Positions 27,224 to 37,627 of a DNA stretch of 64,000 nucleotides are shown piece by piece. The notes beneath the pieces were generated by a model. It saw nothing but the letters and a program-made list of their open reading frames with translations. It had not been told where the DNA came from and made no database searches. The first letter of the stretch is position 1, and every line of letters begins with the position of its first letter. A program made the translations under genes and the position numbers. Source of the stretch: Woeseiaceae bacterium (GTDB lineage Bacteria; Pseudomonadota; Gammaproteobacteria; Steroidobacterales; Woeseiaceae); the NCBI GenBank assembly GCA_021773075.1, contig JAJFKT010000010.1:475120-539119 (forward strand). The letters are read 5' to 3'.

Positions 27224-27580
27224 TTAGCGCCGCAGAATCTTTAGAACTTGTTCGAGTTCCATTCGGATTTGTTTGATTATCTGTTGACTCTGAGTGACAT
27301 CCGATTTGGCATCGTCGCCAGTGAGGCGCTGGCGTGCCCCACCTATCGTGAAACCCTCGTCATAGAGGAGACTTCTGATCTGGCGAATGATCAAAACATC
27401 CTGACGCTGATAATAACGGCGGTTACCCCGACGCTTTACAGGTTTGAGTTGTGGGAACTCTTGCTCCCAATACCTAAGTACATGCGGTTTTACCGCACAC
27501 AAATCACTTACCTCACCTATCGTGAAGTAGCGCTTACCAGGTATTGGAGGAAGTTCGTCGTTATTCCCCGGTTCCAGCAT
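27224..27580 (-). CDS. MerR-family transcriptional regulator
   Basis: 118 residues. The N-terminal winged helix is typical: [26 protein letters not shown] then [37 protein letters not shown]. The C-terminal part is a short coiled segment without effector-binding cysteines, so no ligand can be proposed. A MerR gene of this short type directly downstream of ihfA is a recurrent arrangement in Pseudomonas-like genomes. Its start overlaps the end of ihfA by 20 bases, so it depends on ihfA translation. Confidence 0.9.
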   Translation of the reverse strand: MLEPGNNDELPPIPGKRYFTIGEVSDLCAVKPHVLRYWEQEFPQLKPVKRRGNRRYYQRQDVLIIRQIRSLLYDEGFTIGGARQRLTGDDAKSDVTQSQQIIKQIRMELEQVLKILRR

Positions 27581-27860
27581 ATGCTTCCACTCGGGCCTTT
27601 AGTTTTTGTCCTGGTCGGAAGGTCACCACTCGTCGAGCACTGATTGGAATTTCCTGTCCGGTTTTCGGGTTTCTGCCAGGCCGTTCTTTCTTATCCCGAA
27701 GATCAAAGTTTCCAAATCCAGAAAGCTTGACCTGTTCCCCAACTGCGAGTGATGCACGCAGTTCCTCATAAAACATGTCGACTAATTCGCGGGCTTCTCT
27801 TTTGTTCAAACCAAGCTCATTAAACAGCGACTCGGCCATATCTGCTTTTGTCAGTGCCAT
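27561..27860 (-). CDS. ihfA: Integration host factor subunit alpha
   Basis: 99 residues of the HU/IHF family. It starts [23 protein letters not shown], and the DNA-binding arm shows [26 protein letters not shown] and the Pro that inserts between base pairs. It bends DNA together with IHF-beta, encoded at 42011-42313 in this window. It follows pheT by five bases as in enteric and pseudomonad chromosomes. Confidence 0.97.
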   Translation of the reverse strand: MALTKADMAESLFNELGLNKREARELVDMFYEELRASLAVGEQVKLSGFGNFDLRDKKERPGRNPKTGQEIPISARRVVTFRPGQKLKARVEAYAGTGE

Positions 27861-27865
27861 TGGGT

Positions 27866-30244
27866 TTAGTCTCTTAGTTCAGCTGCGAATTGATCTTCTA
27901 ATTTCTTGACGGCTACGGCCAAAACTGAGTCCGCATCATCGTCAGTAAGGGTGCGCGATGTTTCCTGCAAAATCAAGCCTATTGCGACGCTTTTTCGACC
28001 TGCTTCTATGCCTTGGCCCTTATAAATGTCAAAAATCCTGACACCTTGAATCAGTTCTGGTGACGTCTCTGCGACGGCGTTAACGAGTTCGTCGGCAGAA
28101 ATCCTGTCGTCAACAATCACAGCAATGTCTCGCCGAATGGCCGGGAATTTCGAAATTGCCGAGGCTGTTGGTGCCGATGAGTTGAGCGTTTTTTCTGCGT
28201 CAAGCTCGAACAAAAATACAGCGCGTTTGAGATCGTAAGTCTTCGCTATTCGCGGATGCAGTTTTCCAACAACGCCGATAACTTCTCCGTCGCGAACGAT
28301 CTCTGCAGCTTGCCCCGGTTGCAATGCGGGATGCTCCACTGCCTGAAAGCCAATTCCATCAAGCGGGCAAGCCAGTATTAACAAGGCCTCCACATCCGCT
28401 TTAATATCAAAGAAATCAACAGATTCAGCGCTAAGTCCCCATTGCTCCGGTTGTGACGGACCGGTCGCAAGCCCCCCGATGCGAACAACTTCAGAGTGGT
28501 CACCAAGTTCGCCATGAAATGACTTACTCATTTCAAAGAGTCGTACACGGTCTTGTTGCCTGGCGTTGTTAGTTGCTGCTGCTGCGACCATACCCGGCCA
28601 AAGTGACGCACGCATAACAGACATTTCTGAGGAGATTGGATTGCTCAGAACGAGCTTCGAATCGGTGCCGGTAAAAACCCGGTTCGCATCTGCATCAATG
28701 AAGCTGTAAGTAATCACTTCCTGATAATCCCGAGCGATCAATGTCGCCGCGACCAGCTCAGAATCAACTTTTGACTCGGTTACACTTTCGAGGGGCGACT
28801 GAGAAAATGCCGTGGCCTCGGGAATTGAATCGTAGCCGTGAATGCGGGCAACCTCTTCCATCAAATCCTGTTCGATCTCGATATCGAATCGATGACTCGG
28901 CGGCGATACAGTCCATCCGCCATCCACCGCGATGACTTTCATGGTCAATCCAGTAAGAATTGCGTCGACTTCAACGTTGTCGATATCCACACCGAGAAGC
29001 CGGGTCAAGCGAGACTTCCTAAGTGAAATATCGGCTCGAACGGGCAGGTGTTTTTCAACGACAAGGTCAAGCAAAGGACCAGCATCACCACCCGCAATTT
29101 CGAGCAACAATTCGGATGCGCGTTCAATCGCTCTGCCCTGACCTGCCGGATCGACGCCACGCTCAAATCGCATCGAAGCATCGGTATGCATTCCGTAGGA
29201 ACGTGCACGTCCGGCCATGAAATCCTGCGGCCAAAATGCGGCCTCGAAGAATACCTCGGTCGTAGAGTTTGTCACGGCCGTGCTTAAGCCGCCCATCATG
29301 CCGGCGATTCCAATCGGGCCTGTGTCGTCCGTTATGATCATCGTATCGTCGTTAAGTACGACTTCTTTTTCATCCAGCAGCGTAACTTTTTCACCGGATT
29401 TCGCCATTCGAGGCCTGATTGGACCCTGCAGTCGACTGCGATCATAGGCGTGCAAAGGCTGCCCAAGCTCAAGCATGACGTAGTTCGTAATATCAACAAC
29501 CGGTGAAATGGATCTTAGGCCGGCTCGGCGCAGGCGCTCGGTCAACCAGACCGGTGAATTCGCGGCAGGGTCAAACCCCCGAATGACACGTCCGGCAAAT
29601 CGTGGGCAGCCTTCAGGCTCTGGCAATTCGACTGATTGCGTATCGTCGATTGTCGCAGGCACCGCCGCAACGGCAGGATCCTTCATCGTGGCACCGGTCA
29701 ATGCTGCGACGTCGCGAGCAATTCCGAGCACACTGAAGCAATCGCCACGATTTGGCGTCAGGTCAAGATCAATGACTGCGTCAGGAAGATTCAGAACACT
29801 GCTGAGTGCTGATCCCGCCACCTCGTCTTGCGACAATGACATTATGCCGTCGGACTCGTCGCCCAGACCTAACTCAACGGCCGAACAAAGCATACCGCTC
29901 GAAACAATGCCGCGAATCTTCGCCTTACGTAATTTCATGCCATTGGGTAATTTGACGCCCGGTCTTGCGAACGGCGTCTTCATGCCCTTCACAACATTTG
30001 GTGCGCCACAAACCACGTCAATGAACTCGCTACCGCCATCGTTCACCTTACACAGGCTGAGCTTATCGGCGTCCGGGTGCTTGCTGACTTCAGCAACCTC
30101 CGCGACAACGACATCGGCAAGTCCACTACCGTCATATTCGATCCCGTCGACTTCGTGACCCAGCATGGTCAAATGGTGCCCAAGGGCCTCTGTTTCCAGA
30201 TCGGGATTCACCCATTCACGCAACCATGACTCTGCAATCTTCAT
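27866..30244 (-). CDS. pheT: Phenylalanine-tRNA ligase beta subunit
   Basis: 792 residues. The N-terminus carries the tRNA-binding EMAP-like domain (about 39-150; [20 protein letters not shown]), then B3/B4 editing domains, B5 (about 400-475), and the C-terminal ferredoxin-fold anticodon domain (last ~95 residues: [17 protein letters not shown]). It forms an alpha2-beta2 tetramer with PheS, charges tRNA-Phe and edits Tyr-tRNA-Phe. It is five bases downstream of pheS and five upstream of ihfA. Confidence 0.97.
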   Translation of the reverse strand: MKIAESWLREWVNPDLETEALGHHLTMLGHEVDGIEYDGSGLADVVVAEVAEVSKHPDADKLSLCKVNDGGSEFIDVVCGAPNVVKGMKTPFARPGVKLPNGMKLRKAKIRGIVSSGMLCSAVELGLGDESDGIMSLSQDEVAGSALSSVLNLPDAVIDLDLTPNRGDCFSVLGIARDVAALTGATMKDPAVAAVPATIDDTQSVELPEPEGCPRFAGRVIRGFDPAANSPVWLTERLRRAGLRSISPVVDITNYVMLELGQPLHAYDRSRLQGPIRPRMAKSGEKVTLLDEKEVVLNDDTMIITDDTGPIGIAGMMGGLSTAVTNSTTEVFFEAAFWPQDFMAGRARSYGMHTDASMRFERGVDPAGQGRAIERASELLLEIAGGDAGPLLDLVVEKHLPVRADISLRKSRLTRLLGVDIDNVEVDAILTGLTMKVIAVDGGWTVSPPSHRFDIEIEQDLMEEVARIHGYDSIPEATAFSQSPLESVTESKVDSELVAATLIARDYQEVITYSFIDADANRVFTGTDSKLVLSNPISSEMSVMRASLWPGMVAAAATNNARQQDRVRLFEMSKSFHGELGDHSEVVRIGGLATGPSQPEQWGLSAESVDFFDIKADVEALLILACPLDGIGFQAVEHPALQPGQAAEIVRDGEVIGVVGKLHPRIAKTYDLKRAVFLFELDAEKTLNSSAPTASAISKFPAIRRDIAVIVDDRISADELVNAVAETSPELIQGVRIFDIYKGQGIEAGRKSVAIGLILQETSRTLTDDDADSVLAVAVKKLEDQFAAELRD

Positions 30245-30249
30245 CGCGT

Positions 30250-31272
<1,023 letters not shown>

Positions 31273-31283
31273 TCACAAGTCAA

Positions 31284-31655
31284 TTAGCTGGCAGCTTGCT
31301 GTTCGAGGCCAGCCTTGGCAGCCGCTGCGATCGCGCCAAACCCTTCAGGATCGTGAACAGCGATATCAGCCAGAACCTTGCGGTCGACTTCAATCTGAGC
31401 TTTGTTCAGACCGTTAATCAAACGGCTGTAGGACAAGTCATGAAGACGTGCTGCAGCGTTGATGCGGGTGATCCACAATGCGCGGAACTGACGTTTGCGC
31501 TGGCGACGGTCACGATAGGCATATTGACCGGCTTTGATAACAGCCTGCTTGGCTGTCTTGAATAATTTACTACGCGCGCCGTAATAGCCTTTCGCTTTAC
31601 CGAGGACTTTCTTATGACGGGCTTTGGCGGTTACGCCACTTTTAACTCTGGCCAT
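31284..31655 (-). CDS. rplT: 50S ribosomal protein L20
   Basis: 123 residues, basic, with the long N-terminal extension ([52 protein letters not shown], positions about 10-60) and the globular C-terminal half ([19 protein letters not shown]). L20 is an early assembly protein of 23S rRNA, and in related bacteria it represses its own operon. rpmI lies 14 bases upstream. Confidence 0.98.
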   Translation of the reverse strand: MARVKSGVTAKARHKKVLGKAKGYYGARSKLFKTAKQAVIKAGQYAYRDRRQRKRQFRALWITRINAAARLHDLSYSRLINGLNKAQIEVDRKVLADIAVHDPEGFGAIAAAAKAGLEQQAAS

Positions 31656-31669
31656 TTCTCAATCTCCTC

Positions 31670-31867
31670 TTAAGCGTAAGGGAGCATGCGACGCACGCTC
31701 TTTGTGTCGCAGTCGGCGACCTGAAGGGTCTTGCCCAAATTACGCTTACGCTTCGACTTCTTCTTGGTAAGAATGTGATTGAGGTGGGACTGAGCGCGCT
31801 TGAAGCCACCCTTGCCCGTTTTCTTGAAGCGCTTGGCCGCGCCCCGGTTCGTTTTCATCTTAGACAT
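31670..31867 (-). CDS. rpmI: 50S ribosomal protein L35
   Basis: 65 residues starting [26 protein letters not shown], the typical L35 N-terminus, followed by [12 protein letters not shown] and a short C-terminus. The 135-base leader up to infC contains a small CCGGA-TTG-TCCGG hairpin near 31898-31910 and is the region in which L20 autoregulation acts in enteric bacteria; whether that applies here cannot be judged by eye. Confidence 0.97.
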   Translation of the reverse strand: MSKMKTNRGAAKRFKKTGKGGFKRAQSHLNHILTKKKSKRKRNLGKTLQVADCDTKSVRRMLPYA

Positions 31868-32002
31868 TTTAGATCCTTAAGCCATGCTACGTACCGGACA
31901 ATCCGGCCGCTACAGGCGGGTAGAGCCTTCCAGGTTGTCAAACCCCTTGGCTAATACACACTTTGCTAATACTCACTTTTACGACAGTAAAACCAATACT
32001 GC

Positions 32003-32521
32003 TTAGTGCTTCTTCGGCGCAATCACCATGACCATCTGCCGACCTTCCATCTGCGGCATCTGCTCAACTGAGCCGTATTCTTCCAGGTCATCTCTGACCC
32101 GGGTCAGTAGCTGCGCACCGAGTTCCTTGTGCGCCATCTCCCGACCCCTGAATCTCAATGTGACTTTCGTCTTATCACCAATCTCGAGAAACTCTTTTAG
32201 CTTTCTCAGCTTGATCGCGTAGTCACCTTCGTCCGTTCCCGGACGAAATTTAATCTCTTTTACGTGGACCTGTTTCTGTTTGCGTTTCGCAGATTGGGCT
32301 TTCTTGTTCTGTTCGAACAAGTATTTGCCAAAATCCATAATTCGACAGACCGGCGGATCAGCGTTTGGCGATACTTCAACGAGGTCCAAACTCTCCTCTT
32401 TCGCCAATTCGATGCCCGCTCTCAGCGTCATAACACCGGCTTGCTCACCTTGAGAATCGATTACTCGAACCTGATCAGCCTCAATTTCCTCATTGCGCCT
32501 TACGCGCTTTGTAACTGCGAT
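32003..32521 (-). CDS. infC: Translation initiation factor IF-3 (ATC start)
   Basis: 172 residues if begun at ATC 32521-32519. The next ATG (32431) would delete about 30 residues of the N-terminal domain ([20 protein letters not shown]). An in-frame TAG lies only two codons upstream of the ATC, and GGAGG is eight bases before it, so ATC is nearly forced. Rare AUU/AUA/AUC starts are characteristic of infC because IF-3 discriminates against them and so limits its own synthesis. C-terminal domain motifs: [25 protein letters not shown] and [15 protein letters not shown]. thrS, usually upstream, is absent; tRNA-Val and uvrB lie there instead. Confidence 0.93.
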   Translation of the reverse strand: MAVTKRVRRNEEIEADQVRVIDSQGEQAGVMTLRAGIELAKEESLDLVEVSPNADPPVCRIMDFGKYLFEQNKKAQSAKRKQKQVHVKEIKFRPGTDEGDYAIKLRKLKEFLEIGDKTKVTLRFRGREMAHKELGAQLLTRVRDDLEEYGSVEQMPQMEGRQMVMVIAPKKH

Positions 32522-32673
32522 ACCCTAATCCTCCAGAAACTCAACAATTCCAACACCTCCAAGCCACATCAAAACGCCGCAGCCAGTGCGGGAACGCGAT
32601 TCTATATAGCCGCAATGAAGGATACAACCATGGGAGGCATAAATAATGGTAAAAAACAGGCACAGGCGGGAAT

Positions 32674-32748
32674 TGGTGGGCGATGGTGGTCTCGAACCAC
32701 CGACCTCCACGATGTCAACGTGGCGCTCTACCCCTGAGCTAATCGCCC
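32674..32748 (-). tRNA. tRNA-Val (anticodon GAC)
   Basis: 75 bases with CCA encoded. Acceptor GGGCGAT/ATCGCCC, anticodon stem CCACG/CGTGG with loop TTGACAT giving GAC (GUC/GUU codons), T-arm GGTGG-TTCGAGA-CCACC. All stems form on the minus strand. A 101-codon reading frame across the gene is an artefact. Confidence 0.95.
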
Positions 32749-32771
32749 TGCCGCAAATCCTTACCGTAAAA

Positions 32772-32784
32772 GGGGTCTGACCCC
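32772..32784. repeat. GGGGTC-T-GACCCC palindrome (possible REP-type remnant)
   Basis: A 13-base perfect palindrome around a central T, flanked by A-rich sequence, lies in the gap between tRNA-Val and uvrB. Hairpins with this core are frequently seen as dispersed extragenic repeats in gammaproteobacteria. Only one copy is seen in this window, so the repeat status is an inference. Confidence 0.35.
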
Positions 32785-32836
32785 ATTTGCGGGAGGCGCG
32801 TAAGATACTGAAGGCCATGCTCGACTGCAAGACCCA

Positions 32837-34921
32837 TCAGCCGACTTTCTGACCGACGACCCCGAGCGAAAAGTCTCGCATTCGCTGAATCTCGTCGCGG
32901 AGCCTGGCCGCCTCCTCAAATTCGAGGTCCCGCGCGGCTTTCAGCATTTTCTTCTCGAGCTTGGCCGCTTTTTTCAATAGCTGCTCGGGACTCAAACTGT
33001 CATACGGAATCTTGTCCTCACCGACCATCCTGAGCTCCGAACCCGGATTCGGGTAAGCCGCCTCCATAATGTCCGCGACTTTCTTCACGATCGACTCGGG
33101 TTTGATGCCATGTTTCTTGTTGTACGCTTCCTGAGTCTCGCGACGTCGCCGGGTTTCCTCCATCGCGCGTTCCATGGAGCCCGTCATCCTGTCGGCATAC
33201 AAAATAGCCGTACCATTGATGTTTCGAGCGGCTCTGCCCATGGTCTGGATGAGCGAGCGGTCTGAGCGTAGAAAACCTTCTTTATCCGCGTCAAGAATAG
33301 CGACCAAAGACACCTCCGGCATATCGAGGCCCTCCCGCAGCAGGTTGATACCCACCAACACATCGAACGCGCCCAGTCGCAGGTCGCGGATAATTTCCGT
33401 GCGTTCTACCGTGGCAATATCTGAATGCAGATAACGCACGCGAACTCCGTGTTCTTGCAGGTAATCAGTCAAATCCTCCGCCATGCGCTTGGTCAGCGTA
33501 GTAATCAAAACACGCTCGCCAACCTCGACACGCTTGGAAATTTCAGACAGCACGTCGTCAACTTGCGTTTGAGCCGGACGAACCTCGATTCTTGGGTCGA
33601 CCAGACCAGTTGGTCGCACCAGTTGTTCAACCACGTTGTCGGCGAACTCGTCTTCGTATTTTCCCGGCGTAGCCGAAACGTAAATTGTTTGTGGCGATAA
33701 GCCCTCAAACTCATCAAATCGAAGTGGTCTGTTGTCGAGCGCGGACGGTAATCGGAAGCCGTGTTCGACCAATGTTTCCTTACGTGATCGATCACCCTTA
33801 TACATGGCCCCCAGCTGCGGCACGGTAACGTGGCTTTCGTCGACGACCAGGATGGCGTTCTCAGGAATGTAGTCGAATAAGCACGGCGGCGGTTCTCCTA
33901 CGCCCCGACCCGACAGATAACGCGAGTAGTTTTCAATGCCGGAGCAATAACCAAGCTCTCTGATCATCTCTAAATCAAATAAAGTTCTCTGTTCAAGTCT
34001 TTGAGCTTCAAGCAGTTTTTGGTGCTTTCTGAGATAGGCCAAACGGTCTTTTAGTTCGACCTTAATGTGCTCGCAGGCTTCCAGCAAACGCTCTCTTGGC
34101 GTGACGTAATGGCTTTTGGGAAAGATCGTTAGCCTTGGCACGCGGCGCACCACTTCACCCGTTAGTGGATCGAAGTAGGAAAGCGATTCGATCTCATCGT
34201 CGAAAAGCTCGATTCGTACGGCGTCCTTCTCAGACTCCGCCGGGAACACGTCGATGACGTCTCCTCGTACTCTGTAGGTTCCCTGTGACAGATCCAGCTC
34301 ATTACGCGTGTACTGCAATTCCGCAAGCCGCCGCAACAAGTTGCGCTGATCAATTCGATCGCCACGCACGAGATGCAACACCATGCTGAAGTAGGCTTCA
34401 GGATCGCCCAGACCATAAATCGCGGAGACGGTGGCAACGATGATGACATCCGGTCGCTCGATCAAAGCCTTGGTGGCAGACAAGCGCATCTGCTCGATGT
34501 GCTGATTAATAGACGCGTCTTTTTCTATATAGGTGTCGGAACTCGGTACATAGGCCTCCGGCTGGTAATAGTCGTAATAGGAGACAAAATACTCGACGGC
34601 ATTCTTCGGGAAGAACTCGCGCATCTCACCGTACAGCTGCGCAGCCAAGGTTTTGTTCGGCGCCAAAATGATCGCCGGTCGTTGCGACTTCTCGACGATA
34701 TTGGCGACCGTGAAGGTTTTTCCGGACCCGGTTACGCCCAACAAAGTTTGTTTCGCCAGCCCGTCCTCAAGACCCTCAAGTAGACCCGATATCGCATTTT
34801 CCTGATCGCCGGCAGGATCGAAATCCGACACCAGCGTGAGGTGATCGCGGTCGTCACTAAGTTTGTTGGGAAGGTCTTTGGATTGACGTACCATGTGCGT
34901 GAAATTGTCCAGGGCAAACAA
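32837..34921 (-). CDS. uvrB: Excinuclease ABC subunit B
   Basis: Up to 694 residues. UvrB is the DNA-loading helicase-like subunit of nucleotide excision repair. Seen: Walker [23 protein letters not shown], beta-hairpin region [29 protein letters not shown] box, and the C-terminal UvrC-binding UVR motif ([27 protein letters not shown]). The start is uncertain: TTG 34921, ATG 34894 (23 residues longer than or comparable to relatives before FDPAGDQ) and GTG 34831 are possible; none has a good Shine-Dalgarno. The TTG abuts the divergent aminotransferase start. I see no LexA box. Confidence 0.95.
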   Translation of the reverse strand: MFALDNFTHMVRQSKDLPNKLSDDRDHLTLVSDFDPAGDQENAISGLLEGLEDGLAKQTLLGVTGSGKTFTVANIVEKSQRPAIILAPNKTLAAQLYGEMREFFPKNAVEYFVSYYDYYQPEAYVPSSDTYIEKDASINQHIEQMRLSATKALIERPDVIIVATVSAIYGLGDPEAYFSMVLHLVRGDRIDQRNLLRRLAELQYTRNELDLSQGTYRVRGDVIDVFPAESEKDAVRIELFDDEIESLSYFDPLTGEVVRRVPRLTIFPKSHYVTPRERLLEACEHIKVELKDRLAYLRKHQKLLEAQRLEQRTLFDLEMIRELGYCSGIENYSRYLSGRGVGEPPPCLFDYIPENAILVVDESHVTVPQLGAMYKGDRSRKETLVEHGFRLPSALDNRPLRFDEFEGLSPQTIYVSATPGKYEDEFADNVVEQLVRPTGLVDPRIEVRPAQTQVDDVLSEISKRVEVGERVLITTLTKRMAEDLTDYLQEHGVRVRYLHSDIATVERTEIIRDLRLGAFDVLVGINLLREGLDMPEVSLVAILDADKEGFLRSDRSLIQTMGRAARNINGTAILYADRMTGSMERAMEETRRRRETQEAYNKKHGIKPESIVKKVADIMEAAYPNPGSELRMVGEDKIPYDSLSPEQLLKKAAKLEKKMLKAARDLEFEEAARLRDEIQRMRDFSLGVVGQKVG

Positions 34922-36106
34922 GTGAGTTTATCAGTTTCCAAACGAATGGCAGCCATCAAGCCGTCACCAACCGGGGCCGTTTTGGCGCTGGCAACGGAAT
35001 TACGTGCGGCTGGCCGCGACATTATCAGTCTCGGCGCCGGCGAACCTGATTTCGACACTCCGCAACACATAAAGGACGCCGCGCTACAGGCGATCGCTGA
35101 TGGCGAAACCAAATATACGCCCGTCGACGGAACTGCCACCCTAAAGCAGGCGATCCAACAGAAGTTTGCGACTGAAAATCAGCTGCAATACGACCCATCG
35201 CAGATCCTCGTATCGAGTGGGGCGAAGCAATGCCTGTTCAATCTTTGCATGGGCCTGTTGAGCCCTGGTGACGAGGCCATCATTCCCGCCCCGCATTGGG
35301 TTTCCTATCCAGACATGGTGCGACTGGCCGGCGCTGAGCCTGTCATCGTGGCGGCGGGAATTGATGCTGACTTCAAGATGACACCTGACCAACTTGCAGA
35401 CGCGATAACCAGCAAGACTCGACTGCTCTTTCTAAATAGTCCGAGCAATCCGACCGGGGCAAGCTACTCCAGGTCCGAACTACAAGCCTTGGGCGCTGTT
35501 CTCCTGGAGCACCCGAGTATCGTTATCGCCGCCGACGATATCTACGAACACATTCATTGGGCGGACGAGCCGTTTCGCAGTTTCGCAGCAGCATGCCCAG
35601 ACCTATATCCGCAAACCGTGACCACCAATGGCGTTTCCAAAGCCTACGCGATGACAGGCTGGAGAATCGGCTATGCCGCTGGCCCCGTTGAGATCATATC
35701 GGCGATGAAGACCATTCAGAGCCAGAGCACCTCGAATCCATGCAGCGTGTCGCAGGTCGCGGCAGCAGCCGCACTGACCGGTGACCAATCGCCAGTCAGG
35801 AGGATGACAGTCGCATATAAGAAGCGCCACGACTACATTGTGGCTGCGTTGAATAACATCGGGGGTTTCGAGTGTCGATCCGGTGAAGGTACTTTCTATG
35901 CCTTCCCACGGGTTGAGGGGGCCACGCGCAGCTTGAAACTCAGCAATGACACCGAGCTCGTAAAACGACTGATCAATGATGCGGACATTGCCTGTGTGCC
36001 CGGCAGCGCATTCGGAGCACCAGGATACCTGCGATTGTCCTTCGCCTGTTCGATGGAAATGCTCGAAGAGTCGATCACTCGCATAAAACGGGTGCTTTCA
36101 GCTTGA
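34922..36106 (+). CDS. Class I aspartate-type aminotransferase
   Basis: 394 residues from GTG 34922, which gives [17 protein letters not shown], the N-terminus shared by aspartate/prephenate aminotransferases of the class I beta subgroup. The PLP lysine is K240 in [18 protein letters not shown], with [11 protein letters not shown] and ADDIYEH before it. The family covers aspartate, aromatic and glutamate-prephenate transaminases; aspartate aminotransferase is the likeliest main activity, but prephenate aminotransferase is not excluded. The start codon abuts the uvrB TTG on the other strand, so there is no intergenic DNA if both starts are right, and promoters would lie within the coding regions. 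Confidence 0.85.
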   Translation: MSLSVSKRMAAIKPSPTGAVLALATELRAAGRDIISLGAGEPDFDTPQHIKDAALQAIADGETKYTPVDGTATLKQAIQQKFATENQLQYDPSQILVSSGAKQCLFNLCMGLLSPGDEAIIPAPHWVSYPDMVRLAGAEPVIVAAGIDADFKMTPDQLADAITSKTRLLFLNSPSNPTGASYSRSELQALGAVLLEHPSIVIAADDIYEHIHWADEPFRSFAAACPDLYPQTVTTNGVSKAYAMTGWRIGYAAGPVEIISAMKTIQSQSTSNPCSVSQVAAAAALTGDQSPVRRMTVAYKKRHDYIVAALNNIGGFECRSGEGTFYAFPRVEGATRSLKLSNDTELVKRLINDADIACVPGSAFGAPGYLRLSFACSMEMLEESITRIKRVLSA

Positions 36107-36161
36107 CTTCAGCACCCCCCTGAACCAAAATCCCGGCCGGCACCTAAGGGTGTCGACCTTT

Positions 36162-36237
36162 TCCCCGATAGCTCAGTTGGTAGAGCAATTGACTGTTAAT
36201 CAATGGGTCCGTGGTTCGAGTCCGCGTCGGGGAGCCA
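36162..36237 (+). tRNA. tRNA-Asn (anticodon GTT)
   Basis: 76 bases including CCA. Acceptor TCCCCGA/TCGGGGA, D-stem GCTC/GAGC, anticodon stem TTGAC/... with loop reading CTGTTAA (GTT anticodon), T-arm CGTGG-TTCGAGT-CCGCG. It is followed immediately by an intrinsic terminator. Confidence 0.95.
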
Positions 36238-36245
36238 AATACGAA

Positions 36246-36275
36246 AAGGGCCTTCAATGAAGGCCCTTATCTTTA
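36246..36275. terminator. Bidirectional intrinsic terminator between tRNA-Asn and the amidohydrolase gene
   Basis: AAGGGCCTTC (36246-36255) and GAAGGCCCTT (36259-36268) form a perfect 10-bp stem with a 3-base loop. On the plus strand TATCTTT follows; on the minus strand TTTTCGT follows. It can end tRNA-Asn and the convergent amidohydrolase transcript. Confidence 0.85.
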
Positions 36276-36297
36276 GCTCGAATACCTGCCTCACTTT

Positions 36298-37599
36298 CTA
36301 GTTCGAGATCGTATTCTTGACGATCTCGCCGCCCTTCATGATCAGGGCAAGATTGTTCGCCGGGTCTCGCAAGATCGAGATATCGTCAAGCGGATTGCCG
36401 TTATGCAGCAGGATGTCTGCTACCCAGCCTTCACGAATTTCACCGAAGTTGCCGTGCCTGTTCAACTTGCCCGACATCCGAATCACACTCGCGCTCTCTG
36501 AGGTTGCCTGAGTGAGCACTTCTGCCGGCGACCAGTACATCGCCCTTTCCGTGAACTCGCGGGTCAGCATCGGATACATGCCGCCAATCAGATCCGTCGC
36601 AAATCCAGTGGTGATGTCGTACTTCTTGATAAGGCCAATCAAATTTTCCTGACCTTCAAGAACAATCGCCAATTTCTCCAAATGAGTCTCTGTTATTCCC
36701 GGCAGATCTTTCAACGCTCGATAGACCACAAGCTGAGTACTGATAACAACATCATTTTTCTTAACGTACTTCGCCGTCGCATTGTCGATTAACAGTCCAT
36801 GTTCAATGCAGCGAACACCGTTGTCGATCAGGCGCCGCACGGCTTCGCTCGTGTAAGCGTGGGCAAGAACATAGGTTCCAAAGTCCCCTGCTGCTTGTAC
36901 CGCCGCACGAATCTCTGCGGGCGAAGGTTGCAACGAATGAATCGGGTCGTAATCGGACATCACCCCACCGCCGCCCATAATTTTGATCTGGGTAGCTCCA
37001 AAACGCAGATTCTCGCGAACCGCAGCGAGGTGTTGATCGACGCCATCGACGATCACCGCCTGATCAGCGTGTATATAGGGATCTGTGCCCATCAGCGTCG
37101 GGTTCGCCACACTCGAATGGCGCCAGTCACCGTGACCACCGGTCTGTGACAAGACAGCACCAGACGGAAAAACGCGCGGCCCATAGACCGTGCCCAGCTC
37201 AATAGCCCTTGCCAGATCCGGGTGTGTTCCACCGGCGTCTCGTACAGTTGTAAATCCACTATCAAGAAAGTGACGCGCGACATCATTTGCGACGGCGCCA
37301 ACGACCGTGCCGTGGGCGTCGGGCTGGTTGTAAGGAACATGCGAGGTTAAATGCACGTGTAAATCGATAAAGCCCGGCGTCAAGACGCGTTGATTACCGT
37401 CGATCACCACAACATCGTCGCCCACTTCAATCGGCGTAGCCGATACGCGGGAAATCAGGCCGTTCTCCACCAGAACATTTCCAGTTGAAAGACTTGTGTC
37501 CACGCCATTAAAGATCCGGACATCGTTAATCAGGAAGCCATCGGCCCAGGCAAGTGGTGACAGTCCAACAAGGAGAGCGGCAAGTACGATCTTCTTCAT
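36298..37599 (-). CDS. Exported amidohydrolase (imidazolonepropionase/prolidase-like)
   Basis: 433 residues from ATG 37599 (MKKIVLAALLVGLSPLAWA), a clean signal peptide; the earlier ATG 37611 adds only four residues. The mature part shows amidohydrolase features: GFIDLHVHLTS with the HxH metal pair, GFTTVRDAGG, a TGGHGDW segment, AHAYTSEAV, and ATDLIGGMYP with the metal Asp. Such secreted proteins are often imide or Xaa-Pro dipeptide hydrolases, and the neighbouring exported M20 peptidase makes peptide use plausible. The exact substrate is unknown. The shared terminator at 36246-36275 ends it. Confidence 0.8.
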   Translation of the reverse strand: MKKIVLAALLVGLSPLAWADGFLINDVRIFNGVDTSLSTGNVLVENGLISRVSATPIEVGDDVVVIDGNQRVLTPGFIDLHVHLTSHVPYNQPDAHGTVVGAVANDVARHFLDSGFTTVRDAGGTHPDLARAIELGTVYGPRVFPSGAVLSQTGGHGDWRHSSVANPTLMGTDPYIHADQAVIVDGVDQHLAAVRENLRFGATQIKIMGGGGVMSDYDPIHSLQPSPAEIRAAVQAAGDFGTYVLAHAYTSEAVRRLIDNGVRCIEHGLLIDNATAKYVKKNDVVISTQLVVYRALKDLPGITETHLEKLAIVLEGQENLIGLIKKYDITTGFATDLIGGMYPMLTREFTERAMYWSPAEVLTQATSESASVIRMSGKLNRHGNFGEIREGWVADILLHNGNPLDDISILRDPANNLALIMKGGEIVKNTISN

Positions 37600-37627
37600 A
37601 ATGTTTTCCATCAGTGAGTATTGAGTG

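Noticed and set aside
32525..32830. 101-codon open frame on the minus strand
   Set aside because: It covers tRNA-Val and the GGGGTC palindrome and lacks a ribosome site or any motif.
34890..34950. SOS (LexA) box upstream of uvrB
   Set aside because: No CTGT-N8-ACAG pattern was found near the start.
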